The notes under the pieces were generated by a model. That model saw only the letters and a program-made list of their open reading frames with translations, ran no database searches and was not told the origin of the DNA. A stretch of 64,000 nucleotides of DNA. It comes from an uncultured Oscillibacter sp. GTDB lineage: Bacteria > Bacillota > Clostridia > Oscillospirales > Oscillospiraceae. Shown here piece after piece: positions 1-9,167 of the stretch. The translations under genes and the position numbers were made by a program. The first letter of the stretch is position 1. Each line of letters begins with the position of its first letter. The stretch lies in the NCBI RefSeq assembly GCF_900546705.1, contig NZ_URDP01000006.1:1-64000 (forward strand). The letters are read 5' to 3'.

Positions 1-103
1 CCAGCGGGTCCCCTTCCCGGATCCGCATAGTGCGGCGGATCTCCTTGGGAATCACCACACGTCCCAGGTCGTCGATCCGGCGCACAATACCAGTTGCTTT
101 CAT
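1..103 (-). CDS. spoVT: SpoVT, AbrB-family sporulation regulator (N-terminal part only)
   Basis: The gene starts at an ATG (101-103) behind an AAAGGAG ribosome site and runs off the left edge, so only 34 residues are seen. They begin MKATGIVRRIDDLGRVVIPK and continue through a swapped-hairpin AbrB DNA-binding domain. This sequence is much closer to SpoVT than to AbrB, which lacks the RIDDLGR..KEIRRT form. SpoVT is a forespore DNA-binding protein that tunes sigma-G genes; its C-terminal GAF-like domain lies outside the window. It is divergent from the LtaS-like gene. Family is clear; function in this organism is inferred. Confidence 0.88.
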   Translation of the reverse strand, partial: MKATGIVRRIDDLGRVVIPKEIRRTMRIREGDPL

Positions 104-251
104 ATCGAAAACTCCTTTTGTCTTTCAGATTGCAGGGCTCTCTCCTTGGCAAAAGATAGTATCCGCAGGATTTTTCCCCCTATGCGGCGCCTCTCTTGGT
201 TTCATTTGGCAGTTTTTCCTGCCGCCCGGCCCGGGCAATTTCCCCGTACAC

Positions 252-279
252 TTGCTTTTTTCGCAGAAAAACGTATAAT
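252..279 (+). promoter_or_regulatory. Probable sigma-A promoter of the LtaS-like gene
   Basis: TTGCTT (252-257), a 16-nt spacer and a perfect TATAAT (274-279) lie about 75 nt before the TTG start at 354. The -10 is consensus and the -35 is weak. I see no convincing sporulation promoter for spoVT on the other strand of this 250-bp divergent gap. Confidence 0.6.
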
Positions 280-353
280 AACCTATATTCTTTACAGAGG
301 TTTTACATTACATTTCTCACACCTCATCACTCCATGCAGAAAGGATCAATACT

Positions 354-2243
354 TTGAAAGCTTCACACTCTCTGCCCAAAGCCCGGCTGCCGCTGCCGTG
401 GACCCTGGTGCTGATGGTGGCGCTGGCCGGATGCATCACGCTGCTGGCCCTGTGGTGCCAGCCCAACGCGCTGCGGACCGTTCTGGGCATCTTTCGGGCC
501 CAGCCCCTTCTGATCGTGCTCAACGCGCTGCCCATCGGACTGCTGGTGGTGATTTTCACCTGTCTCTTCCGCAACGTGTTCTACGGTGCCGCCCTGGTCA
601 ATCTCTTCGTATGCGTGCTGTCCATTGCCAACCGCATCAAGCTGGAAGTCCGGGATGAGCCGGTGTTTCCCCGGGACTTTGCCCTTTTGAAAGAGGTAGG
701 CAGCGCCATGGGGTCCTACGACATCCAATACCCCATGGGCACCATCGCCGTGGTCCTTCTTTTCACCCTGGGGCTGGTGGTTTTGGGCGTATTTATCGGA
801 TGCAGGCCCTTTCCCCTGTCCCGCCTGCGGGGCTGGGTGGGCCGGCTGCTGGGCGCGGCGGGCGGCGCAGCAGTGCTGGCGGCACTGCTTCTGACCGTCT
901 ACGCCTCCGACGATCTTTACAACAGCTTCCGCGTCTCCAACGCCTACTACATTCCCTCCGTCTTCAATGAGCTGGGCTTCCCCTACTGCTTCTGCCACCA
1001 GTTCACCACCTATCCCATCGACCGGCCCGATGGCTTTGACAAAGCCACGGCGGCCTCCTGGGAGACCGGCGATCAGCCGGGCCAGGGGCAGAACGTACAC
1101 CTCATTATGGTCATGGACGAGGCCTTCTCCGATCTGACGGATGACCCCGCCTTTACCTACACGGAGGAAAACGACCCCCTGCCCAACCTCCACGCCCTGG
1201 AAAACGGCCCCCACGCCATCAGCGGCCATGTGGTCGTGCCCGGTTTTGCCGGCGGCACTGCCAACACGGAGTTTGACGTGCTCACGGGCATGCAGACCAA
1301 TGCGCTCTCCGCCTCCACCACCTCCTCGTTCCGGGTGGTGAACCGGAACTTGGACAGCGTGCTGCGGGTGTTCGCCGAAGACGGCTACCACACCTCCTTC
1401 TTCCATCCGGGCGACGATTGGTTCTACAACCGGGAAAACGTCTACGACTGGTTCGGTGCCCAGGAGACGGTCTTTGTGGACGAAATGGAGAATCCGGAGT
1501 ACAAGGGCCGCTGGGTGACGGACGACTACATGGCCGGCTTTATTGAGGACAAGTTCGAACAGGCCGTGTCCGAAGGCCAGCTTCTGTGCAACTACACCAC
1601 CACCATCCAAAACCATATGTCCTACACGGCGGATAAATACGGCGAGGATTACGTTTACCCGCCGGTGGAGACAAACGCCCAGCTGACCGACGATGTACGC
1701 ACCATGCTGGAGGTATACATTGAGGGTGCCCGGGACGCGGACGCCATGCTGGGCCGCCTGGTGGACTACTTCTCCCAGACGGACGAGCCGGTGGTGCTGG
1801 CCTTCTGGGGCGACCATCTGCCTTACTTGGGTGACAATCAGCTGGCTTATGCCCAGCTGGGCTCTGAGGTGGCCCTGCCGGAGTCGGAACGGGAGGACAC
1901 GCTCTGCTCCTACGAGACTCCCTATGTGATCTGGGCCAACGACGCCGCCGCCCAGGTGCTGAACTGGGAGGACGCCGTGGAGAGTCTGGATCTGCCCCAG
2001 ACCAACCGGCTCTCCGCCAGCTTCCTGGGCGCCGCGCTGCTGGAGCTGACCGGCCGGGGTCAGGAGAGTCCCTGGTTCTCCTTCTTGAACCAGCTGCGGC
2101 GGGAACTGCCCGTGGTGCAGAAAAAGACCTATATGACCATGGACGGCACCTTCACTTCTCTCATCACCAGCTCCCAGCAGGAGATGATCGACAAGTGGCG
2201 TCAGTGGAGCTACTACAAGCTGCGCTACAAGGATGTGGAATAA
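354..2243 (+). CDS. LtaS-like membrane sulfatase (lipoteichoic acid synthase family)
   Basis: The 629-residue protein starts at TTG 354 with AGAAAGGA just upstream. About four hydrophobic helices fill residues 15-185, and an extracellular alkaline-phosphatase-fold sulfatase domain follows from about 245. The domain opens with HLIMVMDEAF, has the candidate nucleophile threonine T302 in a GGTANTEF context (equivalent to the LtaS GKTSDSEF loop), and has FWGDHLPYLG as the metal-binding Asp-His. LtaS enzymes move glycerol-phosphate from phosphatidylglycerol onto a growing teichoic acid chain or glycolipid outside the membrane. It is monocistronic and ends at a strong terminator. The exact polymer made is not readable from sequence. 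Confidence 0.82.
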   Translation: MKASHSLPKARLPLPWTLVLMVALAGCITLLALWCQPNALRTVLGIFRAQPLLIVLNALPIGLLVVIFTCLFRNVFYGAALVNLFVCVLSIANRIKLEVRDEPVFPRDFALLKEVGSAMGSYDIQYPMGTIAVVLLFTLGLVVLGVFIGCRPFPLSRLRGWVGRLLGAAGGAAVLAALLLTVYASDDLYNSFRVSNAYYIPSVFNELGFPYCFCHQFTTYPIDRPDGFDKATAASWETGDQPGQGQNVHLIMVMDEAFSDLTDDPAFTYTEENDPLPNLHALENGPHAISGHVVVPGFAGGTANTEFDVLTGMQTNALSASTTSSFRVVNRNLDSVLRVFAEDGYHTSFFHPGDDWFYNRENVYDWFGAQETVFVDEMENPEYKGRWVTDDYMAGFIEDKFEQAVSEGQLLCNYTTTIQNHMSYTADKYGEDYVYPPVETNAQLTDDVRTMLEVYIEGARDADAMLGRLVDYFSQTDEPVVLAFWGDHLPYLGDNQLAYAQLGSEVALPESEREDTLCSYETPYVIWANDAAAQVLNWEDAVESLDLPQTNRLSASFLGAALLELTGRGQESPWFSFLNQLRRELPVVQKKTYMTMDGTFTSLITSSQQEMIDKWRQWSYYKLRYKDVE

Positions 2244-2246
2244 AAA

Positions 2247-2278
2247 AAGAGGACTTCCGGATGGAAGTCCTCTTTTTT
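2247..2278. terminator. Bidirectional intrinsic terminator
   Basis: A 12-bp stem AAGAGGACTTCC with loop GGAT is flanked by A-runs and T-runs. It separates the convergent LtaS-like gene and HD-GYP gene and can serve both. Confidence 0.9.
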
Positions 2279-2281
2279 GCT

Positions 2282-4834
2282 TCAGACTCTGCGGGCCGCC
2301 GCCTGGGGCGAGAGGGGGATGCTGCGGCTGCGGATCAGCTGGATGAACGTCTTGGCGAGCACCGGGTCAAACTGCGTGCCGGCGCCCTTGCTCAGCTCCT
2401 CCAGTGCGTATTCCAGAGGCAGTCCGCTGCGGTAGGGGCGGTCTGTGGTCATGGCGTCAAATACGTCCGCGATGGCCAGACACCGGGCCGAAACAGGGAT
2501 TTCCTCACCGGAGATGCCCCGTGGGTAGCCCCTTCCGTCCCAGCGCTCGTGATGGCCCAGCACCGCCGGAATCAGATAGTCCATCTCCGGCAGGTGGCGG
2601 ATCATCTCGATGGAGCTGTTCACATGGTCCTTCATGACCCGGTACTCGGAATCTTCCAGCTTCCCGGTCTTGTTTAGGATGTTTTCGGGGATGGAGATCT
2701 TGCCGATGTCGTGGAGCAGTCCCGCCGCGTAGATGGTGCGGACCTGGTCGTCGTTGAGTCCGGCGGCCACCGCCAGCGTGGCGGCGTAGCGGGCCACGTT
2801 CTTGCTGTGGGCGTAGGTATAGTGGTCCTTGGCGTCGATGGCGGCCGTCAGCGCGGAGATCATGGACAGGGCGGAACGGTACTCCCCGTCCCCCCGCTCA
2901 ATCCGGTCCACGATGGCGTCAGTCCGCTCCGCCAGGTGCTGGGGCACCAGGTCGGAAGCACCCCGGAAAATGACGATCTGGTCCTTGCCGCCCTGCTTGG
3001 CGTTGTACACCGCAAGGTCGGCGTTGTCCATCAGCTCCTTGGCGCTGGAGGCCGCATAGGGTGCCGAGCAGATGCCCACACTGACGGACAGGGGCTTGAG
3101 CCGCTGGCGGTCCGGCTTCTGGTTGATCCGTGCCACCCGTGTCTCGATCTCCCGGGCCAGGGTTCTGGCCCGCTGGGTATCCTGCAGCGGCAGCAGCACG
3201 GCAAATACCTTGCCGCTGGTGCGGAACACGGTTCCGCCCTCGCCGGTGCTGCGGGTGATGGCCTCGCCGATCCGGCACAATGCCGCGTCGCCCTCCCCCA
3301 CGCCATAGAGCTGGTTGTAAAGCTTGAAGTCGTCCACGTCGATATACATGAGCGTCAGGCACTCCCTGCCGCAGGACTTGAACTGCTCTTCCAGCTGCTC
3401 GACAAAAAAGCGATAGTTGTAGACACCGGTCAGCGGGTCGATCCGTGCCTCCCGGAACATTTTCTCGTAGAGGGCCGCGTTTTTCATGGCGATGGAGGCA
3501 ATGGAACTGACCGTCTCCAAAAAACCGATCTCCACGGCGTTGAAGTTCCTGCCCCGCTCCTTGGCGGACAGCAGCAGCAGTCCCACAATCTCATCACCGT
3601 CCCGCATGGCCGCCACACAGTCAATGTTCAGCCGGCGGAACAGCTCCTTTTCCGTCTCCCAGACGGACAGATACCGGGGACTGTTCCGGAACTCCCCCAC
3701 AATGAGATAGCTCTCCTGCTCTTTGAGATAGGCAATCTGGGGGCTGTCCTTGGAAATGGAAAACGACAGCGTAGCCAGGGGGCTGGAGCAGTACCGGGCC
3801 TGGTACTTGTCTCCCTCCAGCAGGCAGATATACATCTGCTCAATGGGGATCTCCCGGGAGACGACCTGCCCCAGCTTTTCCATGATATCCGCAGTGCTCA
3901 GGGACTGGGAGATCTCCGCAGAGAAGTTTTTCACCAGACGGCTCTGCTGCTCTTCCCGGGTGAACATGGCCTCCAGCAGCCGCCGCACCAGAAGGTAGGC
4001 AGCCGCCAGGACGCCGGCAAAGGCCACCGACACCACCGTGGTGGCCACCCGCTCCCCCAGTCCCAGCGTTCCTTGGGCAAACATCTGCATGGGAGAGATG
4101 AAGTTGGCGGCGGCCAGGATACAGATCAGCGCCAGCACCAGTGCCAGCAGGGAACGGGACACCACCAGCGTCAGCCGGAACATGCGCCGCTTGTAGAGCG
4201 CATACATCAAAAGCAGCGCAAAGATAATGCCGGCCAGGGCGTCGAAGGGGAAGGTATTGCCCGGCAGACCCACCTGCAGCAGGTTGCCCGCCAGCATCAC
4301 CAGCCCGCCGGTGACGATCACCTGGATGCCCGGCGAATGGGCTCCCTGCTCCCGCATGACCTTCATAAGAAGCAGCGCCGTGGCGCCAATGATGGTCACA
4401 AACATGACACAGGGGATGACAATGTGCCAGTCCAGACTGTAGGTAAAGAGGGTGGAGCCGTCGGGCATGACCACCGGCGTGGGCGGCTTGAGATAAAAGC
4501 CACTGATGGTGCCGGGGATGATAGCCAGGGTCCAGACGGTGAACACTGTCAGCAAAAAGCGGCCCTTCTGCCTGGAGAAGGTGTGCACGAAAAAGTAAAA
4601 GAACAATTCCATGCTGAACAGAGCCACCAGAGAGACCTTATACCAAAAGGTCATATCCGGCCACATCTGCAGCCGCATGAGGATGGACCCGCCGGACCAC
4701 AAAATGGCATCCAGCAGCACTGCCAGAAACGCCCAGATCTCCGGGGTCTTTTTCGTGGCCAGGAACGTGACGAACATCAGCAAAAAGCAGCTGAACGCCG
4801 TGATGTTGATATACAGGAAAGGGATGTCGGTCAC
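2282..4834 (-). CDS. Membrane sensor with GAF, degenerate GGDEF and intact HD-GYP domains
   Basis: This 850-residue protein has about eight N-terminal membrane helices (1-285), resembling the histidine-kinase 7TM sensor region, then a GAF domain (about 300-455), a GGDEF domain (about 470-630) and an HD-GYP domain (about 660-840). The GGDEF signature is SGKVF at 540-544, although the metal-binding DVDDF upstream is kept, so cyclase activity is unlikely. The HD-GYP half is intact: LLHDIGK around 708 and HHERWDGRGYP around 760-771, typical of cyclic-di-GMP phosphodiesterases. The degenerate GGDEF may bind a nucleotide as an allosteric site. It overlaps the GH3-like gene by 4 bp (ATGA) and is last in that operon. 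Confidence 0.85.
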   Translation of the reverse strand: MTDIPFLYINITAFSCFLLMFVTFLATKKTPEIWAFLAVLLDAILWSGGSILMRLQMWPDMTFWYKVSLVALFSMELFFYFFVHTFSRQKGRFLLTVFTVWTLAIIPGTISGFYLKPPTPVVMPDGSTLFTYSLDWHIVIPCVMFVTIIGATALLLMKVMREQGAHSPGIQVIVTGGLVMLAGNLLQVGLPGNTFPFDALAGIIFALLLMYALYKRRMFRLTLVVSRSLLALVLALICILAAANFISPMQMFAQGTLGLGERVATTVVSVAFAGVLAAAYLLVRRLLEAMFTREEQQSRLVKNFSAEISQSLSTADIMEKLGQVVSREIPIEQMYICLLEGDKYQARYCSSPLATLSFSISKDSPQIAYLKEQESYLIVGEFRNSPRYLSVWETEKELFRRLNIDCVAAMRDGDEIVGLLLLSAKERGRNFNAVEIGFLETVSSIASIAMKNAALYEKMFREARIDPLTGVYNYRFFVEQLEEQFKSCGRECLTLMYIDVDDFKLYNQLYGVGEGDAALCRIGEAITRSTGEGGTVFRTSGKVFAVLLPLQDTQRARTLAREIETRVARINQKPDRQRLKPLSVSVGICSAPYAASSAKELMDNADLAVYNAKQGGKDQIVIFRGASDLVPQHLAERTDAIVDRIERGDGEYRSALSMISALTAAIDAKDHYTYAHSKNVARYAATLAVAAGLNDDQVRTIYAAGLLHDIGKISIPENILNKTGKLEDSEYRVMKDHVNSSIEMIRHLPEMDYLIPAVLGHHERWDGRGYPRGISGEEIPVSARCLAIADVFDAMTTDRPYRSGLPLEYALEELSKGAGTQFDPVLAKTFIQLIRSRSIPLSPQAAARRV

Positions 4835-6435
4835 GGTCTCACGCCCCCTTCCCGTCCGGTTCCGGTCTGCTGGCGCAAAAGGCCCATGATATCCAGCATA
4901 CCGGGGTTGATCCGGGGCAGGCGGGTACCGATCTTCTGCTCGTAGCCGGCAATGGTGCCGTATTTCAAAATGGTAATCTGCAGAGGCTCCATGTTCAAAA
5001 GCTTCTTCAGATCCCCGTAGTCGCTGTCAAAATACTTGAAGTACAGGCTCAGATGCTCCGTGAGCACCGTACGGGTCACCACCTCGCTGGCCTGGGCATC
5101 CGGCGGCAGCTCCACATACATGTGCAGGAACGGGTCGTCGTTTTCATTGAATTCCTTTTTCAGCACCCAGTCCCCCAGCTCCAGGCGGCTCAGGCGGATG
5201 ACCTCCTGCATGGAGGAGGCGGTGATACGGGTAAAGCCCGCAATGTCGATCACGTCCGGCACCCGGTCCACAAAGGTCAGCCGGGGCAGCTGCCCGCTGC
5301 CGGCGCTGAGGCAGTGGTACATATCCCCGATGCGGTAGCGCATGAACGCGCCCCCGTGGAGCACGGAGAGCACCAGCTCATAGGTCTCGCCGGTCTGGAT
5401 CTCGTCCATGAGGCAGGTGCGGGGCTGGTACGTAGGATCGGCCAGATTGCGCCGCATCTCCGATTCGGGGATGAACTCATAGAAGCAGGCATCCGGGAAA
5501 AACACCATGCCCCGGTGCTCCCAGTTCTCCGCACCGATGCAGGTGGACTCCGTACCGGCCGCCAGCTCCACCGGAGCGATGCCCCAGGCCCGGGTCAGAC
5601 GGTCCCGGTAGCACTTGGCGTCCGTTCCGGCGAAGAAAAACGCCTTGAGCCGGAACACATCTCCCGGCATGATAGACCGTCCGTCCCGCCGGCTGACGTA
5701 TTTTGCCCGCAGGTAGCGCACGGCGTTGCCCGGGGACACCTTCATGTGGTGGCCCCCGCCGCCGCTGCTCCTGCCGAAGCTCTCCGTAATGTAGTTGGCC
5801 ACGGAGCCGATGCCGAAGAAAAAGTCCACACCACCGCTCATGGCCATGGCAAATCCCTTTTTGATCCGCTGGCTGAAGCTCAGAGCCGAATTGGTGTTGG
5901 AATCCGGCAGCCAGGTAAAGCGGATGTCCTCATCAAACAGGGAGGGCATCAATCCCGTGGCATAGGGCAGCGGCGCACCGCCGTACAGAATGCGGTCGCC
6001 GGCCTTTAGATCGAAATCGCCCTTTTTCCTGGCGGTGGCCATCATCATGGTGGCCAGCAGGTTGTGCCGGTAGGTGTCCAGCATACTGCGGGTATAGGGC
6101 GCCAGCTTGATGGGGCGCAGTCCGCCCTCCCAGGTGGTCTGAATCCACACCGCCGGCTCGGCGCACAGCATCTCCGCCCGCTTGGGCAGCAATACGTCCG
6201 CATAATCGGCATAAGTGGTCAGCGGCAGCATCTCCCGGAGCTCTTCAATGGTGTGGGGCTGCTTCCCCCGCAGCAGGAGCTTTCCGATGCCGCTCTCGCT
6301 CCAGAGCGTCAGCTGCTCTTCCATCAGCCGGCGCTGGGTGTACATATAATCAGCAAGGCTCATGTCCAAAAAGCCGCAGTACTCCTGCCAGAGCTGTTCA
6401 TGTGGATATTTCTTCAGCTTATCCTCAAAGCGCAT
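4831..6435 (-). CDS. GH3-family acyl-adenylating enzyme-like protein
   Basis: I choose the ATG at 6433-6435, 7 nt after GGAGGTG, rather than the in-frame GTG at 6444, which overlaps that ribosome site. The roughly 534-residue protein aligns by eye to the GH3 auxin-responsive-promoter family: N-terminal helical part, a TTWEGG loop where GH3 enzymes have their phosphate-binding TSGTTG-type loop, a central LAAGTEST motif, and a C-terminal part ending in a short basic tail. GH3 enzymes adenylate a carboxylic acid and usually conjugate it to an amino acid. The substrate of bacterial members is generally unknown. It sits 13 bp after the methyltransferase-like gene and overlaps the HD-GYP gene by 4 bp. 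Confidence 0.7.
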   Translation of the reverse strand: MRFEDKLKKYPHEQLWQEYCGFLDMSLADYMYTQRRLMEEQLTLWSESGIGKLLLRGKQPHTIEELREMLPLTTYADYADVLLPKRAEMLCAEPAVWIQTTWEGGLRPIKLAPYTRSMLDTYRHNLLATMMMATARKKGDFDLKAGDRILYGGAPLPYATGLMPSLFDEDIRFTWLPDSNTNSALSFSQRIKKGFAMAMSGGVDFFFGIGSVANYITESFGRSSGGGGHHMKVSPGNAVRYLRAKYVSRRDGRSIMPGDVFRLKAFFFAGTDAKCYRDRLTRAWGIAPVELAAGTESTCIGAENWEHRGMVFFPDACFYEFIPESEMRRNLADPTYQPRTCLMDEIQTGETYELVLSVLHGGAFMRYRIGDMYHCLSAGSGQLPRLTFVDRVPDVIDIAGFTRITASSMQEVIRLSRLELGDWVLKKEFNENDDPFLHMYVELPPDAQASEVVTRTVLTEHLSLYFKYFDSDYGDLKKLLNMEPLQITILKYGTIAGYEQKIGTRLPRINPGMLDIMGLLRQQTGTGREGGVRP

Positions 6436-6448
6436 GAGCCCCACCTCC

Positions 6449-6994
6449 TTATCTCACATTCCGAAACGCGCGGATACTGTCCCTGCTGGGAAGCAAAAAC
6501 GGTGTGACGGCCTGATAGGCCTCATACCCATCCAGGCGCTCCGGAAACACACACCGATCCTCAAATGCCACAAGTCCCACATTCAGTCCGCTCAGCACCA
6601 CCGCCTCCCAAAGCGGCAGTCCCGTTGCAGCGGACAAGCAGACATACAATCCGGCAAACCACAGCACACCCGGATGACGGCACAGCGCATACACTCCCGT
6701 GGTGCATGCGGCGCGCTTTTGTCCGGGCCGGGCATAGGATGCCTCCACCGGCAGGGCAAAGAACAGCGTATACACCAACAGCGCCAGGAATGCCGCCGCA
6801 AGCACAAAAAGCAGGCCCCGTATCCACCCGGAAGCAAGGGGCGTCCCCCGCCGGGCATCCAGGGCCGTGCCGGACACCAGCAGCAGCACCCCCAGGGGAA
6901 AGCAGAACTTCAGCTCCCTGCGGGACAGCCGCCAGTCATTATAATCACTGAGAAAAAACAGGGCAAAGGCAGCAATGCCCAGCCAAAACCCCAT
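6449..6994 (-). CDS. Isoprenylcysteine-carboxyl-methyltransferase-like membrane protein
   Basis: A 181-residue protein with five or so hydrophobic segments. The C-terminal half carries GVYALCRHPGVLWFAGLYV and, later, FEDRCVFPERLDGYEAY, which match the G-Y-x-x-x-R-H-P and E-x-x-L-x-x-x-Y signatures of the ICMT/phospholipid N-methyltransferase membrane superfamily that binds S-adenosylmethionine. Substrate cannot be told. It is the first gene of a three-gene operon with the GH3-like enzyme and the HD-GYP protein, behind a good promoter at 7059-7087. Confidence 0.6.
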   Translation of the reverse strand: MGFWLGIAAFALFFLSDYNDWRLSRRELKFCFPLGVLLLVSGTALDARRGTPLASGWIRGLLFVLAAAFLALLVYTLFFALPVEASYARPGQKRAACTTGVYALCRHPGVLWFAGLYVCLSAATGLPLWEAVVLSGLNVGLVAFEDRCVFPERLDGYEAYQAVTPFLLPSRDSIRAFRNVR

Positions 6995-7058
6995 GGGTCA
7001 GGTCCTCCATCCGGCTGCAAAGCCGTACACAATTCCACAAGATTGACTATTTTTCCCT

Positions 7059-7087
7059 ATTATACAAACTTTCCTGTATAAATTCAA
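7059..7087 (-). promoter_or_regulatory. Sigma-A promoter of the methyltransferase/GH3/HD-GYP operon
   Basis: TTGAAT (7082-7087 complement), a 17-nt spacer and consensus TATAAT (7059-7064 complement), about 65 nt before the ATG at 6994. Confidence 0.75.
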
Positions 7088-7133
7088 CAAATTTCCCCTC
7101 GACGTTTTTCACAAATCGTATGCATCGAGCATT

Positions 7134-7183
7134 TATACAAGATATGGGAATCTATGCATCTCAAAAGCCCAATTTCTTGTATA
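7134..7183. repeat. Inverted repeat TATACAAGA / TCTTGTATA
   Basis: Perfect 9-nt arms at 7134-7142 and 7175-7183, 32 nt apart, in an AT-rich gap between uvrC (ends 7263) and the next promoter. A second short repeat, TATGCATC, occurs at about 7120 and 7153. The arms have no T-run, so this is more like a protein-binding site or a fossil than a terminator. Confidence 0.4.
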
Positions 7184-7262
7184 TCCCTTTCATTCTGCCA
7201 AGATAGCTGCCGTTTTTTTACTATTGTGCACAACCGCTCCGTCAAAACGCAGACAATACGGT

Positions 7263-9086
7263 TCACGTCTGAGGATGGAAATGCCGGTATACCGCCTCTG
7301 CTGTAGGCCGGGGTACGATGGCCGCCAGTGTCTCCACGTCCGCCTCCCGGATGGCCTTGACCGATCCCAGTGCGCGGCGCAGGGCCTCCTTGCGCTTGGG
7401 ACCCACGCCGGGGATATCATCCAGGGCGGAGCGCAGCGTGGAGCGGGTGTGGCTTTCGTGGTGGTAGGTGATGGCAAAGCGGTGGGTTTCCTCCTGGATC
7501 TGTCCGATCAGGGCAAACACCGCCGGGTTGGCCGTCAGGCCGATCTCCCGACCCTGGGGCGTCACCAGCGCCCGGGTCCGATGGCGGTCGTCCTTGACCA
7601 TGCCGAACACCGGCACCGTCACTCCGAAGGCATCCGCCACTTCCTGGGCAGCCCGGGCGTGGGTTTCGCCGCCGTCGATCAAAAACACGTCCGGCAGCGG
7701 CAGGAATTTCTCATCCCCGTCCGATGCCCGCTGGAGCCGGCGGCGCAGCACCTCCTGCATGGAGGCGTAGTCGTCCGGGTGGCCCTGGAGCTCCTTGATG
7801 CGGAAGCGGCGGTAGGCCGAGCGCAGGGGCCGCACGCCGCTGTAGACCACCATGGACGCCACAATGTCGCTTTTGCCGGTATTGGAAATGTCGAAGGACT
7901 CCATGCGCCGGGGCGGCTGCCCCAGTCCCAACAGGCCAGCCAGCAGCGTCAGGGTGTGGGCCACCCGCTCTTCGGCTGTGGTGGCCCGCTCCGCTTCCTC
8001 GGCGGCATTGCGCTGGGCCATGTCTCGAAGGTCCGCCTTTTCCCCCCGCTGGGGCACATGGACCCAGACCTTGTGTCCGGCCCGACGGGTCAGGACCTCT
8101 GACAGGCTCTCACACTCGCCGGTGTCCACCGGGAGCAAAATCTCATGGGGCAGCACCGCCCGGGGCAGGTAGTACTGGGCCGTCAGGGCGGAGAGCATCT
8201 CCGTCTCCTCTTCCTCGATGGGTGCGGTAAACAGCTCCGTCTCCCGGCCCGTCAGGTTTCCGTTTTCCATGTGCAGCACCGCGTAGCAGCACTTGCCCGC
8301 TCCCCGGTACAGTCCCCAGATGTCCGTGTCGGCGCAAAGGCCCGCAATGACCGTCTGTTTTTTGCTCAGGGCGCCGATGGCGTTGATTCGGTCCCGGATG
8401 GCAGCCGCCTGCTCAAAGTGCAGTGCCTCCGCCTCCGCCTCCATTTCCGCCGTCATATCCCGCAGCAGCTGCCGGGACTTCCCCTCCAGCAGCTGGCAGG
8501 CCTGGTCGATGCGCCGGTTGTACTCCTGGGCCGTCATCTCCGGACGGCAGAATCCGTCGCACCGCCCCATGTGAAAGTTGAGGCAGGGCCGCTCGGCGCC
8601 GATATCCCGGGGGAAGCGGCGATTACAGGTGGGCAGACGCAGCGCGGCAAACACCGCGTCCAGGGCCTGGCGGGTCTCATACCGGCCGCCGAAGGGGCCG
8701 AAGTACCGGGCGCCGTCATTGGCGTACCGGTTGGCCAGGGTAAAGCGGGGATACGGTTCCCGGGAAAGGCGCACAAAGGGATAGCCCTTATCGTCCTTCA
8801 GGAGGATGTTGTATTTGGGGCTGTGGCGTTTGATGAGGGAGTTTTCCAGCACCAGCGCCTCAAATTCACTGGTGACGAAAATCGTATCGAAGTGGTCCAC
8901 CTGGGAGACCATCTGCCGGGTCTTGGCCGTGTGGGAGGCGCTTTCCTGAAAATACTGGCTCACCCGGTTTTTCAGCTTCTTGGCCTTGCCCACATAGATC
9001 ACCTTCCCGGTCTTGTCCATCATGAGGTACACACCGGGAACCAGCGGCAGATCATTGGCCTTTTGCCGCAGCTCGTCCTTTGTCAT
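7263..9086 (-). CDS. uvrC: UvrC, excinuclease ABC subunit C
   Basis: The 607-residue length is normal for UvrC. The N-terminus PLVPGVYLMMDKTGKVIYVG is the GIY-YIG nuclease that makes the 3-prime incision. A UVR motif (around 205-235) binds UvrB, SFDISNTGKSDIVASMVVY is in the RNase-H-like domain for the 5-prime incision, and DDIPGVGPKRKEALRRALGS is a C-terminal helix-hairpin-helix pair. It acts in nucleotide excision repair. The ATG has an AAGGAG site 6 nt upstream. It lies 80 bp downstream of the HPr gene with a terminator between, so its own promoter is not obvious and read-through may supply it. Confidence 0.97.
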   Translation of the reverse strand: MTKDELRQKANDLPLVPGVYLMMDKTGKVIYVGKAKKLKNRVSQYFQESASHTAKTRQMVSQVDHFDTIFVTSEFEALVLENSLIKRHSPKYNILLKDDKGYPFVRLSREPYPRFTLANRYANDGARYFGPFGGRYETRQALDAVFAALRLPTCNRRFPRDIGAERPCLNFHMGRCDGFCRPEMTAQEYNRRIDQACQLLEGKSRQLLRDMTAEMEAEAEALHFEQAAAIRDRINAIGALSKKQTVIAGLCADTDIWGLYRGAGKCCYAVLHMENGNLTGRETELFTAPIEEEETEMLSALTAQYYLPRAVLPHEILLPVDTGECESLSEVLTRRAGHKVWVHVPQRGEKADLRDMAQRNAAEEAERATTAEERVAHTLTLLAGLLGLGQPPRRMESFDISNTGKSDIVASMVVYSGVRPLRSAYRRFRIKELQGHPDDYASMQEVLRRRLQRASDGDEKFLPLPDVFLIDGGETHARAAQEVADAFGVTVPVFGMVKDDRHRTRALVTPQGREIGLTANPAVFALIGQIQEETHRFAITYHHESHTRSTLRSALDDIPGVGPKRKEALRRALGSVKAIREADVETLAAIVPRPTAEAVYRHFHPQT

Positions 9087-9115
9087 GGCCGTCTCCTTTC
9101 CACGCCCGAAAAAAG

Positions 9116-9147
9116 TAAAAAAGAGGCTCCGCAGATCGCGGAGCCTC
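9116..9147 (-). terminator. Intrinsic terminator after the HPr gene
   Basis: A 10-bp GAGGCTCCGC stem with a 5-nt loop is followed on the minus strand by seven T residues. It lies between the HPr gene and uvrC and may attenuate read-through into uvrC. Confidence 0.88.
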
Positions 9148-9167
9148 CCATGGGGTTCGTTTGAACG

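Noticed and set aside
363..4945. Long antisense reading frames (for example 484 residues opposite the LtaS-like gene and 744 residues opposite the HD-GYP gene)
   Set aside because: They mirror real genes with clear domains, are rich in G/H/Q/R from complementary GC-rich codons and match no family.
7084..7266. A 60-residue minus-strand ORF in the gap after uvrC
   Set aside because: It contains the promoter of the next operon and the inverted repeat, has no good ribosome site and no recognisable sequence.
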